Positions 26,901 to 35,016 are shown, counted from the stretch's first letter. The stretch is 64,000 nt of DNA from Dokdonia pacifica (GCF_900188275.1 NZ_FZNY01000001.1:248001-312000), one strand, 5' to 3'. Translations and numbers: made by a program. The notes: generated by a model from the letters alone, not told the origin.

Positions 26901-26970
26901 TTAGTGTTTCAACTAACGGACTTCCGTTTAGCTCATCGACACTTTTCCAGTATTTCTTGTTTGATGACAT
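23902..26970 (-). CDS. actB: Alternative complex III subunit ActB, fused molybdopterin-like and iron-sulfur protein
   Basis: The 1022-residue protein has a Tat-type signal with lipobox (TTRRDFLKYVGFTTAAASLA then AACEG), so it is exported folded and may be lipid-anchored. The first two-thirds are a molybdopterin-oxidoreductase-like domain; in this family it carries no cofactor. The last third has ferredoxin motifs CTGCGACVIACHAENNVP, CQHCNHAPCETVCP, CVGTRYCANNCPYKVRRFN and CSMCMQMTQ with CSNACTSGAL. These clusters carry electrons within alternative complex III. A CGCGAAAGC palindrome encodes TDAFAKAVS in the first domain. The protein is complete. Confidence 0.96.
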   Translation of the reverse strand: MSSNKKYWKSVDELNGSPLVETLRQNEFVEEIPTDEFLGDKETLETSQTTRRDFLKYVGFTTAAASLAACEGPVKKSIPYVVQPEQIVPGVADYYASTIADGFDFASVLVKTREGRPIKIENNKLAKAGYGANARVHASVLSMYDQNRAQGPTASGEAVSWSDIDTGVMAQLNSGKQVVLLTQTFASPSTDKLIAEFVEKYPNVSHVAYDAVGEQFALDAFEVKYGVRALADYDFSKAEVIVSVGADFLGDWNGGGYDAGYAKGRIPTEGKMSRHFQFEANMSLSGANADVRVPVTPSQQKAILSALAGGSMSGVPEHAKKAVSAAISELRAAGSKGIVVTGLQDVPSQTKALEVNANSEVIDVAAPRMTRSGDIRKVNQLIKDMNAGSVGMLVMAGVNPSYTLPNAAAFNTGLAKVAVSVACSMRADETASVATHIAPVPHYLEAWGDVQIKQGEVSITQPTIRPLFDTRQFQDSLLKWMESDQSYYDYMKSTMTNAGISFNKAVHDGVVMTDAFAKAVSTNTDTSITEDAGASTTFQGGGFELTLYTKTSMGDGNQANNPWLQEMPDPITRATWDNYITMSEADAKDKGLWLDRSTFFTEARHDANGGLNGTLAKITVNGVSLIAPVMVQPGQAKGSIGLAVGYGRTTSIQEEMQTGVNAYPLMLNGSMTQGGVSIDKVDGMHEFAVIQLHNTLMGRGDIVKETRLEIFNTKDKSFWNAVPTVSKDHQEYEVTSPEVDLWDEFDRSIGHHFNLGIDLNACTGCGACVIACHAENNVPVVGKSEVRRSRDMHWLRIDRYYSSNNTFAGDDQQKDDMDGLWGENGSLGGFGEMEDPAANPQVAFQPVMCQHCNHAPCETVCPVAATSHGRQGQNHMAYNRCVGTRYCANNCPYKVRRFNWFLYNGNDEFDYYMNNDLGRMVINPDVTVRSRGVMEKCSMCMQMTQKTILDAKRDGREIKDGEFATACSNACTSGALTFGDVNDKSSEVYHQSQDDRMYHLLESVGTKPNVFYQTKVRNTKEA
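25412..25431. repeat. CGCGAAAGC palindrome, copy 7 (in actB)
   Basis: The core gctttcgcgaaagc is intact with one more base on the left arm and two on the right. It encodes DAFAKA in the first domain of ActB. Confidence 0.95.
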
Positions 26971-27046
26971 ATAATTGATTTTATACTATTTGCACCTCGC
27001 TATGCTCAGTGACCTTATATTATACTAATTTAAAGTGGCGTCCTTA

Positions 27047-28357
27047 TTAATAATGACATTTACCACACTCAAGACCGCCCATTTGAGCTGCCGTAAGTTT
27101 ATCAACTCCGTACTTTTTAGAAAGTTGCTCGTGTATCTTTTCGTAATACGCGTTTCCTTCTACTTTTACGTTTGTATCACGGTGACAGTTAATACACCAA
27201 CCCATTGTAAGTGGTGAATGCTGCTCCATAATCTCCATCTCCTCTACAGGACCGTGACATTTCTGACATTCTACACCAGCGACACTTACATGCTGCGAGT
27301 GATTGAAATATGCAAAATCTGGAAGGTTATGAATACGAACCCACTCTACAGGTTTTGTCTCTCCTGTATACGATTGTGTAGCTTCATCCCAACCTACAGC
27401 GTCATATAATTTTTTAATCTCGTCATTATAATTAACTCCATATTCACTCTTACCTTCTGCTTGTGTAGCATCAGCAACTTCACTAATAGATTTATGACAG
27501 TTCATACAAACATTAAGCGAAGGTATCCCTGAATGCTTACTCACTCTTGCAGAAGAGTGACAATATTTACAATCTATCTCGTTATCACCTGCGTGAATTC
27601 TATGTGAATAGTGAATTGGCTGCACAGGAGCATATCCTTGATCAACGCCTACTTGAGACATCCATCCATATGCAAAGTATGCACTTCCTAAAAGAAGAAA
27701 GATCACAGACACTAATACTAAGAATTGATTTTCAACAAAAGCTTTCCAGATTGGCTTACGACCTTCTTTTTCCTCTACCTCTATCCCTTGTGCTTCTGCA
27801 AACTTCTTAAGTGTATTATTTACAATAAACAATACAGCTACAAGAAGCAGTAACACCAATCCTAAAATAGAAAGGATAATCTCATTAGAGACACCATCGC
27901 CTCCACCTCCACCTCCTCCTTTGCAGGATTCTGGATTTGCAATACACGGATCAATAGGCTCCGGCTTTTCAGTATTGGTATACGCAAGGATATTACTAAT
28001 ATCTGCATCAGTAAGTGCAGGAAAAGGATTCATAACTTGCCCTCCATTTTCTTCATACACTTTTACAGCTCTAGCATCTCCTGCCTTAACAAGCGCTTGT
28101 GAGTTTCTTATCCATTTTCCTAACCACTCATAATCTTCATCATACCTCTGAACCACATCATAAAGAGCAGGCCCAGTAGCTTTCTTGTACAATTTGTGAC
28201 AAGCAGCACATTGCGTTTTAAATAATGCTTTCCCAGCATCTGCATCGCCAGTAGCGGCATCTATTTGAGCAAAAAGGGAAGAAGAAAAAGCGAGCAAGAA
28301 TGCTGCGCATAATGTGATAATTCTCGAAAATGAGTTACGGCGATTCACCTGTATCAT
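27047..28357 (-). CDS. actA: Alternative complex III subunit ActA, multihaem cytochrome c
   Basis: The 436-residue protein begins with a signal peptide (CAAFLLAFSSSLFA, then Gln31). Six CXXCH motifs are visible: C50AACH, then C263KYCH, C284MNCH, C364QKCH, C388INCH and C431GKCH. The last five form the pentahaem domain of ActA. The first lies in a separate class I cytochrome c domain (37-128) with a possible Met ligand in GGQVMNPFPALTDADI. A Gly-rich linker (147-153) and two hydrophobic segments (about 160-180 and 210-231) lie between the two parts. It is the first gene of the operon; a -7 box is at 28450-28457. Confidence 0.95.
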   Translation of the reverse strand: MIQVNRRNSFSRIITLCAAFLLAFSSSLFAQIDAATGDADAGKALFKTQCAACHKLYKKATGPALYDVVQRYDEDYEWLGKWIRNSQALVKAGDARAVKVYEENGGQVMNPFPALTDADISNILAYTNTEKPEPIDPCIANPESCKGGGGGGGDGVSNEIILSILGLVLLLLVAVLFIVNNTLKKFAEAQGIEVEEKEGRKPIWKAFVENQFLVLVSVIFLLLGSAYFAYGWMSQVGVDQGYAPVQPIHYSHRIHAGDNEIDCKYCHSSARVSKHSGIPSLNVCMNCHKSISEVADATQAEGKSEYGVNYNDEIKKLYDAVGWDEATQSYTGETKPVEWVRIHNLPDFAYFNHSQHVSVAGVECQKCHGPVEEMEIMEQHSPLTMGWCINCHRDTNVKVEGNAYYEKIHEQLSKKYGVDKLTAAQMGGLECGKCHY

Positions 28358-28449
28358 AATTGGTATTGAATTAGCTTCAAAAATTTGGCACGATTATTAC
28401 AATATAACTGCTGTTAATAAACTGTTAACCGAGCGCTTCAAATCGTATG

Positions 28450-28457
28450 CAAAAATA
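28450..28457 (-). promoter_or_regulatory. Putative -7 box of the actA-ctaD operon
   Basis: On the minus strand the sequence is TATTTTTG, matching the Bacteroidota -7 consensus TAnnTTTG. It would start transcription about 85 nt before the actA ATG. No good -33 element is seen. Confidence 0.45.
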
Positions 28458-28552
28458 ATACTTAGAAGTCATTTTTGAAGAATGCAAAAGCGCTAGTTTT
28501 TAATTTATAATTATTCTAAATAACAAATTATTCTATTTTTCGTTTATTCATT

Positions 28553-28560
28553 TACCTTTG
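28553..28560 (+). promoter_or_regulatory. Putative -7 box of the SPOR protein gene
   Basis: TACCTTTG matches TAnnTTTG exactly and lies 22 nt before the ATG at 28583, in the divergent promoter region with actA. Confidence 0.6.
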
Positions 28561-28582
28561 CCATGCAAATTATATTTTTAAG

Positions 28583-28975
28583 ATGAGAATACACCCTAAT
28601 ATTAAAGCACTTACATTATTCGTTTTTCTGTCTTTTTACGCTTTCGCGAAAGCGCAAACAGCACAAGTAAACGTTTCTCAAGATGCAAAAATTCCACAAT
28701 TACTTGAATTAAAGAATGAATTAAGCAACGACAACGAACTAGGAGACCACTATAAAATCCAGATCTATTCTGGAAATTCTGCGCAAGCTGGAACCATGCT
28801 TAAACGATTTAGAAATAAAGTAGGTACTTGGAAATCAGATATAGAATATGAAACACCTAACTATAAAGTATGGGTAGGCAGTTTCAGAAACAGACTTGAA
28901 GCAGACAGAGCCCTTATAGAAATCAAAAAGGAATTCCCTAATGCGTTAATCTTTAAACCAGACGTAAAGAGATAA
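28583..28975 (+). CDS. Secreted SPOR-domain protein
   Basis: The 130-residue protein has a signal peptide (KALTLFVFLSFYAFAKA) followed by Gln, then about 30 residues and a SPOR domain (YKIQIYSGNSAQAGTMLKRF ... YKVWVGSFRNRLEADRALIE). SPOR domains bind denuded peptidoglycan glycan strands, so a periplasmic, wall-associated role is likely; the precise function is unknown. It is a single-gene unit between actA and infB, with a good -7 box and a shared terminator. The CGCGAAAGC palindrome supplies the last codons of the signal peptide (AFAKA before Q). Confidence 0.88.
   Translation: MRIHPNIKALTLFVFLSFYAFAKAQTAQVNVSQDAKIPQLLELKNELSNDNELGDHYKIQIYSGNSAQAGTMLKRFRNKVGTWKSDIEYETPNYKVWVGSFRNRLEADRALIEIKKEFPNALIFKPDVKR
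28637..28656. repeat. CGCGAAAGC palindrome, copy 8 (in signal peptide of SPOR protein)
   Basis: The sequence tacgctttcgcgaaagcgca is 19 of 20 to the palindrome. It encodes YAFAKAQ, i.e. the predicted signal peptidase site. Confidence 0.95.
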
Positions 28976-29091
28976 CAGAATAACATTAAAGCAAACTACA
29001 TTAGAGCAAGACTAAGAGGCATTTATACAAAACTGAATTTTAACACAAATCTCAGATTATTAAATCCTTTGGCGGCGCCAATAAAGTACAC

Positions 29092-29128
29092 TAAAAAAGC
29101 CTTTCTAATAATTTAGAAAGGCTTTCTT
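29092..29128. terminator. Bidirectional terminator between SPOR gene and infB
   Basis: An 11-bp stem (agcctttctaa/ttagaaaggct) with a 4-nt loop is flanked by an A-run on the left and T-rich sequence on the right, so it can end transcription of both convergent genes. Confidence 0.9.
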
Positions 29129-29147
29129 TTATTTATGATAAACTTAA

Positions 29148-31949
29148 TTATTTAAGTTTTTTCTTAACAGCTACTTCTTGGAAGGCTTCGATTACATCAT
29201 CAATCTTGATATCATTGTAGTTTTTAATTTGCATACCACAATCATATCCTTTACTCACTTCCTTCACATCATCTTTAAAACGCTTAAGCGTTGCTAATTC
29301 ACCCGTATATACAACAACAGCGTCACGTATAATACGGATATTAGAGTTTCTAAAGATCTTACCATTAGTTACCATACAACCTGCAATGGTTCCAACTTTA
29401 GAGATCTTGAAGGTCTCTCGTATCTCCGCCGTACCTGTGATCTCTTCACGCATCTCAGGAGACAACATTCCCTCCATTGCATCTTTAAGATCATTAATTG
29501 CATCGTATATAATTGAATACATACGGATATCGATTTCTTCTTTATCTGCTACCTGTCTAGCATTACCAGCAGGCCTTACATTAAATCCGATAATAATCGC
29601 ATCAGATGCTGAAGCAAGAAGCACATCACTTTCTGTAATTGCCCCTACTCCTTTATGTATAATATTTACTGCAATCTCTTCTGTAGATAGTTTTTGGAAA
29701 CTATCAGTAAGTGCCTCTACAGAACCATCCACATCTCCCTTAAGGATAATGTTAAGTTCTTTAAAGTCTCCAAGTGCAATACGTCTTCCTATTTCATCTA
29801 ATGTAATATGACGTTGTGTACGAACATTTTGCTCACGCTGTAATTGTGTACGCTTAGAAGCAATATCTTTTGCTTCACGCTCATCATCCATTACATTGAA
29901 TTTGTCACCTGCTTGTGGCGCTCCATCAAGACCTAATACAGATACTGGCGTAGATGGTCCAGCTTCTTTAATTTTCTTACCACGCTCATCATGCATTGCC
30001 TTCACCTTACCTGAACATGTACCTGCTAGAAGATAATCTCCCACACGTAATGTTCCTCCTTGCACAAGCACCGTAGAAACATATCCACGTCCTTTATCCA
30101 AGAAAGCTTCCACTACTGTACCTGTAGCATTTTTCTTAGGATTTGCTTTAAGCTCTAGCAATTCAGCTTCTAGTAATACTTTTTCAAGAAGTTCATTTAC
30201 TCCAAGACCCGTTTTGGCAGAAATATCATGAGATTGAATTTTACCTCCCCAATCTTCAACTAATAAATTCATACCAGCTAATCCTTCTTTAATCTTATCA
30301 GGATTTGCCGTAGGTAAGTCTACTTTATTAATAGCAAACACAATAGGAACATTAGCTGCTTGCGCATGAGCTATTGCTTCTTTTGTTTGCGGCATAATAT
30401 CATCATCTGCAGCAACTACAATAACAGCTATATCTGTTACTTGAGCTCCACGAGCACGCATCGCTGTAAAGGCTTCGTGACCTGGTGTATCTAAGAATGC
30501 TATTTTCTGACCGCTTTCTAGAGTCACTCCATACGCACCAATATGCTGCGTAATTCCTCCACTTTCTCCAGCAATTACATTTTCACTACGCACATAATCA
30601 AGGAAAGATGTCTTACCATGATCTACGTGACCCATTACTGTTACAATAGGAGCTCTTTCTAATAAATCTTCAGGAGCATCTTCTACTTCTACAATAGCTT
30701 CTTCTAGATCTGCAGTTACAAACTCTACTGTGTATCCAAATTCATCAGCAACAATAGTAAGTGTTTCAGCATCTAAACGCTGATTCATCGTTACCATCAT
30801 CCCTAAAGACATACATGCTGAAATAATACCTGTAACAGGTACATCCATCATAATAGCAACCTCACTTACCGTAACAAATTCTGTTACTTTAAGGATTTTA
30901 CTTTCTATTTCTTGAGCTGCAAGTTCACCTTCCGTTTTTTGACGGTGCTGATCTCTTTTATCTCTACGATATTTTGCTCCTTTACCTTTATTAGATTTCC
31001 CTTGAAGTTTTTCAAGAGTTTCTCTAATTTGCTTTTGTACTTCTTCTTCAGTAGGCTCTACTTTAGCAACCGCTGGTTTACGTTTATTATTTCCACCTCG
31101 GTTACCTCCTTGTCTATTACCACCTTGTCTATTGCCTCCTTGCCTATTATTACCTCCTTGACCTGAATTATTATTACCTCCAGGTTTAGAAATACGCTTA
31201 CGACGCTTTTTCTTAGCATCTTCTGCACTTTCTTTTTTCTTTTTCTCAGGTTTTTTAAACTGAGTAAGATCAATCTTTTGTCCTGTAAAATTAGGTCCGT
31301 CTAATTTCTTATAATCGGTCTTAAGAACTTCATCTCCTAATCTAACTGGAGTTTCGGCAGCGGCTTCAGTTTTTGGAGTTTCTTTCTTAGGAGCCTCTTT
31401 TTTAGGCGTTTCTTTTTTAACGGGAGCTACCTCTTTTTTCACAACAGGCTTCTCCTCTACTTTTACAACCTTTTCTTCCTTAACAGGTTGTTCAGGAGCA
31501 GCCTCTTCTTTCTTAGGAGTTTCCTCTACAGGTTGTTTTACCTCAGCAGCTTCTTCTTTTTTAGGCTCTTCCTTTTTTTCTTCAGGCTGAGCTTTATTTG
31601 ATTGATCAAGATCGATTTTTCCTACCTGCTTTGGACCACTAAGGCTTGCTTTCGCTTTTACAACTTCAGGTTTTTTAGACTCGTGCTTTGCCTCGATTTC
31701 TTCTTCTCGAGCAATACGCAATGCCTCCTTCTCCTTAAGCTTTTCTACAGCGACTTCCTTAGAAGCTACTTTCTTACTAGCGTCTGTCTGAAACTCATCC
31801 GAAAGTACATTATAAATCTCTTGAGAGATTTTTGTAGTCGGACGCGCCTCTATCTCGATACCTTTAGAGTTTAGATGCTCCACGGCACGATCTAGAGAGA
31901 TATTGAGCTCCCTTAACACCTTATTTAATCGCATTGTTGCTGCTGCCAT
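29148..31949 (-). CDS. infB: Translation initiation factor IF-2
   Basis: IF-2 is the GTPase that places fMet-tRNA on the 30S subunit. The 933-residue protein has the IF2_N domain at the start ([20 protein letters not shown]), a long low-complexity region (about 80-330) rich in Lys/Glu/Pro and then Gly/Asn/Arg/Gln with repeated GGNRQ units, and the G domain with [19 protein letters not shown] (G1), DTPGHEAF (G3) and NKVD (G4). Domains III-IV follow and end KKKLK. The gene is the last of the rimP-nusA-infB operon. Confidence 0.98.
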   Translation of the reverse strand: MAAATMRLNKVLRELNISLDRAVEHLNSKGIEIEARPTTKISQEIYNVLSDEFQTDASKKVASKEVAVEKLKEKEALRIAREEEIEAKHESKKPEVVKAKASLSGPKQVGKIDLDQSNKAQPEEKKEEPKKEEAAEVKQPVEETPKKEEAAPEQPVKEEKVVKVEEKPVVKKEVAPVKKETPKKEAPKKETPKTEAAAETPVRLGDEVLKTDYKKLDGPNFTGQKIDLTQFKKPEKKKKESAEDAKKKRRKRISKPGGNNNSGQGGNNRQGGNRQGGNRQGGNRGGNNKRKPAVAKVEPTEEEVQKQIRETLEKLQGKSNKGKGAKYRRDKRDQHRQKTEGELAAQEIESKILKVTEFVTVSEVAIMMDVPVTGIISACMSLGMMVTMNQRLDAETLTIVADEFGYTVEFVTADLEEAIVEVEDAPEDLLERAPIVTVMGHVDHGKTSFLDYVRSENVIAGESGGITQHIGAYGVTLESGQKIAFLDTPGHEAFTAMRARGAQVTDIAVIVVAADDDIMPQTKEAIAHAQAANVPIVFAINKVDLPTANPDKIKEGLAGMNLLVEDWGGKIQSHDISAKTGLGVNELLEKVLLEAELLELKANPKKNATGTVVEAFLDKGRGYVSTVLVQGGTLRVGDYLLAGTCSGKVKAMHDERGKKIKEAGPSTPVSVLGLDGAPQAGDKFNVMDDEREAKDIASKRTQLQREQNVRTQRHITLDEIGRRIALGDFKELNIILKGDVDGSVEALTDSFQKLSTEEIAVNIIHKGVGAITESDVLLASASDAIIIGFNVRPAGNARQVADKEEIDIRMYSIIYDAINDLKDAMEGMLSPEMREEITGTAEIRETFKISKVGTIAGCMVTNGKIFRNSNIRIIRDAVVVYTGELATLKRFKDDVKEVSKGYDCGMQIKNYNDIKIDDVIEAFQEVAVKKKLK

Positions 31950-32003
31950 AAACTGCTTTAATTTATTCTTTTCCTACCCCTTATATATTACGAGCAGGCA
32001 TTG

Positions 32004-33236
32004 TTATTCTTCAAACTCTTCTTTGAGAATGCGCATCACATCAAGAACAGTTTCCTCTTCCAAGTCCGTACGTCTTACTAAATCATCTACATCTTGTTCT
32101 AAGATACTTCTAGCAGTATCAAATCCAATTTTTGCAAATGCTTCAATAATCCATCCTTCGATCTCATCAGAGAATTCTGTAAGCTCTACATCTTCTTCTA
32201 CCCCTTCACGATATACATCAATCTCATATCCTGTCAATTGTCCTGCAAGACGAATATTATGTCCTCCACGTCCAATTGCTTTACTCACTTCTTCTGGCTT
32301 AAGGTATACTTGAGCCGTTTTATTTTCATCATCTAGCTTTAAACTAGTGATACGTGCCGGACTTAACGCACGGCTTATATATAGATTAAGATTATTTGTA
32401 TAATTAATCACATCTATATTTTCATTTCCTAATTCACGTACAATTCCATGGATACGAGATCCTTTCATCCCCACACAAGCTCCTACTGGATCTATACGAT
32501 CGTCATACGAATCTACGGCTACTTTTGCTTTTTCACCTGGAATTCGCACTACTTTTTTAATGGTAATTAAGCCATCAAACACTTCTGGTATTTCCGATTC
32601 AAATAATTTCTCCAGAAATATAGGTGCCGTACGCGACATAACTATAGAAGGTTTATTCCCTTTTAACTCTACGCTTTCAATGACTCCTCTTACATTCTCT
32701 CCTTTTCTAAAGAAGTCAGATGGAATCTGGCGATCTTTAGGAAGTATAATTTCATTTCCTTCGTCATCTAGCAAGATGATTGCTCTATGTCTTATATGGT
32801 GTACTTCTGCTGTATACAATTCACCTTCAAGCTCTTTAAAGTGCTTATAGATATTTGTATTATCATGCTCATGAATCTTACTTATTAAGTTTTGGCGTAG
32901 TGCTAAAATAGAACGGCGCCCTAAATCAATAAGTTTCACTTCTTCAGACACATCTTCACCTACTTCAAAATCTTCTTCAATTTTGCGTGCATTTGTAAGT
33001 GATATTTCTGCATTATCATCTTCTACTTCTCCATCTGCCACCACAACACGGTTACGCCAGATTTCAAGATCTCCTTTATCAGGATTAATAATAATATCAA
33101 AATTATCGTCACTTCCAAAACGTCTTTTCAACGTGCTCCTAAAGACATCCTCTAAGATAGCCATAAGAGTTACACGATCTATTAATTTATCGTCCTTAAA
33201 TTCCGAAAAAGAATCGATTAACGCTAAATTCTCCAT
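32004..33236 (-). CDS. nusA: Transcription termination/antitermination factor NusA
   Basis: NusA binds RNA polymerase and tunes pausing, termination and antitermination. The 410-residue protein has the N-terminal polymerase-binding domain, an S1 domain (about 130-200), and two KH domains with RIPGEKAKVAVDSYDDRIDP, GACVGMKGSRIHGIVREL and KAIGRGGHNIRLAGQLTGYE. It stops shortly after the KH region, without the C-terminal acidic repeats of enterobacterial NusA; this is common outside Proteobacteria. It follows rimP by 12 nt and precedes infB by 54 nt. Confidence 0.97.
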   Translation of the reverse strand: MENLALIDSFSEFKDDKLIDRVTLMAILEDVFRSTLKRRFGSDDNFDIIINPDKGDLEIWRNRVVVADGEVEDDNAEISLTNARKIEEDFEVGEDVSEEVKLIDLGRRSILALRQNLISKIHEHDNTNIYKHFKELEGELYTAEVHHIRHRAIILLDDEGNEIILPKDRQIPSDFFRKGENVRGVIESVELKGNKPSIVMSRTAPIFLEKLFESEIPEVFDGLITIKKVVRIPGEKAKVAVDSYDDRIDPVGACVGMKGSRIHGIVRELGNENIDVINYTNNLNLYISRALSPARITSLKLDDENKTAQVYLKPEEVSKAIGRGGHNIRLAGQLTGYEIDVYREGVEEDVELTEFSDEIEGWIIEAFAKIGFDTARSILEQDVDDLVRRTDLEEETVLDVMRILKEEFEE

Positions 33237-33248
33237 ATCAACATATTG

Positions 33249-33713
33249 TTAAAATTTAATCATCACTTTTGCTTCTACTATATTTTCATAAGGAATCACT
33301 TCTGTTTTTTGAACAGTCACTTTTCCTTTACCAACAGGTTTAGGCTCTCTAGCTTTCCAAGTTAGCGTCACATTTTCATCTGTGGCTTCTGCTAACGTTC
33401 CTTCTAATTTTGCACCTGTTGTTGTTTTCACTTCCAGAGAACGTCCTATATTTTTTTTATACTGCCTTTTTTGCTGAAGAGGCGTTGTAGCTCCAACAGA
33501 CATTACTTCCAAAGAAAAATCTTCTTCTTCTCGATCTAGATTGTGCTCTACTTTTCTACTTACAGCAATACAATCCTGAACGGTAACACCTTGATCACCA
33601 TCTATTGTGACCTTAATTTCATTGTTACCTTGTATGTCTAAACTTATCAAAAAAAGGGCTGGATTTTCATCCATTGCTTCTTGAAGGAGTTGGGTTACTT
33701 TTTCTCTCAACAT
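33249..33713 (-). CDS. rimP: Ribosome maturation factor RimP
   Basis: RimP helps assemble the 30S subunit. The 154-residue product has the N-terminal alpha/beta domain with KVTIDGDQGVTVQDCIAVSR and LDREEEDFSLEVMSVGA, then the C-terminal SH3-like barrel. It is the first gene of the rimP-nusA-infB operon. A strong hairpin followed by T5 ends 7 nt before the start codon, in the place of an attenuator. A -7 box (TACATTTG) is at 33772-33779. Confidence 0.95.
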   Translation of the reverse strand: MLREKVTQLLQEAMDENPALFLISLDIQGNNEIKVTIDGDQGVTVQDCIAVSRKVEHNLDREEEDFSLEVMSVGATTPLQQKRQYKKNIGRSLEVKTTTGAKLEGTLAEATDENVTLTWKAREPKPVGKGKVTVQKTEVIPYENIVEAKVMIKF

Positions 33714-33720
33714 CTTAGCC

Positions 33721-33748
33721 TATAAAAAGAGGGGACCGCTGTCCCCTC
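33721..33748 (-). terminator. Terminator-like hairpin in the rimP leader (possible attenuator)
   Basis: On the minus strand GAGGGGAC pairs with GTCCCCTC across a 4-nt loop (AGCG) and is followed directly by TTTTTATA. The RNA then runs 7 nt to the rimP ATG. The 8-bp GC-rich stem plus U-tract has the form of an intrinsic terminator, yet it stands at the 5' end of the operon. On the plus strand no T-run follows, so it is not a terminator for that direction. Confidence 0.75.
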
Positions 33749-33771
33749 AATACTCGTTTCTTTCAATGGTG

Positions 33772-33779
33772 CAAATGTA
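33772..33779 (-). promoter_or_regulatory. Putative -7 box of rimP-nusA-infB
   Basis: The minus strand reads TACATTTG, an exact TAnnTTTG match. It would start the RNA about 50 nt before rimP, so that the hairpin at 33729-33748 is within the leader. Confidence 0.55.
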
Positions 33780-33882
33780 ATACAAATTATCCATTTATAA
33801 AAGTCCATCAAACTGCTTATTATTTTGTAAATTGAAGACGGTTACTATTTTGAACACAGTTATTCACAAAAACCCCACGCAT

Positions 33883-34719
33883 ATGATTAAAAAAATACTC
33901 GTCCCCACAGATTTTTCAGAACAAGCAGAAAACGCTTTACGTGTTGCTGCCGATCTTGCTAGAAAGTATGGAAGTGAAATCAATTTATTGCATATGCTTG
34001 AACTTCCCATGCAACTTGTAGATGGTGCTACCGGAGGTTCAAAGAGCGATCTTCCAGAAGCCATTTTCTTTATGAAACTAGCGCATCAGAAGTTTGAAAA
34101 TATGATGAACGCTCCTTTCCTTGAAGGCATTACCGTGCATGAAACTGCAGAATTTGATGGTGCTTTTGAAGGAATTATAGAGTACACAGAAAAGTACCAG
34201 GCAGATTTAATTGTCATGGGATCACATGGAGCTACAGGACTTCAAGAGCTACTTATTGGATCAAACACCGAGAAAGTAGTGCGAAATTCAAAAGTACCTG
34301 TACTTGTTATTAAAAGACGTCATGAAAATTTTGCAATTGAAAAGTTTATTTATGCTACTAATTTTAGAGAAGAGAATCACACTTCTTTCAAACAAGCATT
34401 TTCATTTGCAAAAGATAATGGTGTAAAATTACACATGCTCTATATCAATACGCCTAATAATTTCCAGACAACTCATGAAATAGAAGCAAAGATGAAAGCA
34501 TTCATGGATCAAGAGCCCGAATGCACCGATTACACTCTCAATATCTACAATGACGATTCTGTAGAAAAAGGGATTCTTCATTTTGCAGAAACCATAGGAT
34601 CTGGATTAGTAGGTATAGGAACACACGGAAGAAGCGGACTCGCACATTTCTTAAATGGCTCTTTAAGCGAAGGTCTTGTAAATCATGCCCAACGCCCTGT
34701 TATTACATTTAAGATATAA
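33883..34719 (+). CDS. Tandem universal stress protein
   Basis: The 278-residue protein contains two UspA domains: the first (MIKKILVPTDFSEQAENALR ... ADLIVMGSHGATGLQELLIG, then SNTEKVVRNSKVPVLVI) with a good ATP-type G-x2-G-x9-G motif, the second (IYATNFREENHTSFKQAF ... GLVGIGTHGRSGLAHFLNGS) likewise. The most natural start is the ATG at 33883 (MIKKILVPTDFS); an in-frame ATG at 33832 would add 17 residues unlike the family. Such proteins bind ATP or AMP and respond to stress, but the role here is not known. It is monocistronic and followed by a terminator. Confidence 0.92.
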   Translation: MIKKILVPTDFSEQAENALRVAADLARKYGSEINLLHMLELPMQLVDGATGGSKSDLPEAIFFMKLAHQKFENMMNAPFLEGITVHETAEFDGAFEGIIEYTEKYQADLIVMGSHGATGLQELLIGSNTEKVVRNSKVPVLVIKRRHENFAIEKFIYATNFREENHTSFKQAFSFAKDNGVKLHMLYINTPNNFQTTHEIEAKMKAFMDQEPECTDYTLNIYNDDSVEKGILHFAETIGSGLVGIGTHGRSGLAHFLNGSLSEGLVNHAQRPVITFKI

Positions 34720-34747
34720 AGTAGCTTTATTATCTATTTCAGTGTAT

Positions 34748-34777
34748 TTTTATACGCTTTCGCGAAAGCGTATAAAA
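34748..34777. repeat. CGCGAAAGC palindrome, copy 9 (intergenic, extended to 30 bp)
   Basis: This copy contains the perfect 20-bp palindrome (34753-34772), and perfect pairing continues to 30 bp through flanking TTTTA/TAAAA. It lies 28 nt after the stress protein stop and before the terminator. Confidence 0.97.
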
Positions 34778-34794
34778 GCAAAACGTATTACAAT

Positions 34795-34829
34795 AAAAAA
34801 GTCCTAATCGTAATGATTAGGACTTTTTA
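34795..34829 (+). terminator. Intrinsic terminator after the stress protein gene
   Basis: A 9-bp stem gtcctaatc/gattaggac with a 5-nt loop is followed by TTTTT and preceded by A6. Confidence 0.92.
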
Positions 34830-34837
34830 AATTTATA

Positions 34838-34855
34838 GTTGGCCTACTAGGGCTC
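34838..34855 (-). repeat. 18-bp copy of the tRNA-Gln 3' end
   Basis: The sequence gttggcctactagggctc is identical to 34943-34960, the last 17 nt of the tRNA-Gln gene plus one flanking base, in the same orientation and about 105 bp away. It is directly followed by a cccttcgactacgctcagga motif (34855-34874) of the kind scattered in many Bacteroidota genomes. Confidence 0.85.
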
Positions 34856-34899
34856 CCTTCGACTACGCTCAGGATAAACTTCTCCCCATTATTCTGATA

Positions 34900-34933
34900 A
34901 AAAAGAAAAACCCGATTCAAAACTTGAATCGGG
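34900..34933 (-). terminator. Intrinsic terminator of tRNA-Gln
   Basis: A 10-bp stem cccgattcaa/ttgaatcggg with a 3-nt loop precedes, on the minus strand, TTTTTCTTTT. It starts 11 nt after the tRNA. Confidence 0.92.
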
Positions 34934-34943
34934 AATTTACCTG

Positions 34944-35016
34944 TTGGCCTACTAGGGCTCGAACCTAGACTCTTCTGGACCAAAACCAGACGTGTTGCCA
35001 GTTACACCATAGGCCA
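34944..35016 (-). tRNA. tRNA-Gln (anticodon TTG)
   Basis: The minus strand folds as a tRNA of 73 nt. The acceptor stem is TGGCCTA/TAGGCCA with discriminator A, the anticodon arm is TCTGG-TTTTGGT-CCAGA with anticodon TTG, and the T arm is CTAGG-TTCGAGC-CCTAG. CCA is not encoded. A terminator follows. Confidence 0.97.

Noticed and set aside
29069-29081. ttggcggcgccaa hairpin as terminator of the SPOR gene
   Set aside because: The stem is only 5 bp and no T-run follows; the stronger terminator at 29092-29128 is a better call.
29386-29811. A 141-codon plus-strand reading frame opposite infB
   Set aside because: It lies antisense to a well-conserved part of IF-2 and has no family features.
31080-31190. 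Possible tandem repeat array or CRISPR in infB
   Set aside because: The repeated bases encode GGNRQ units of the low-complexity region and have no spacer structure.
31058-31273. A 71-codon minus-strand reading frame inside infB
   Set aside because: It is an out-of-frame shadow of the Gly/Asn/Arg-rich repeats of IF-2.
34855-34874. cttcgactacgctcagg motif as part of a mobile element
   Set aside because: It is a single short copy of a motif spread in many Bacteroidota genomes; no transposase or ends are present.
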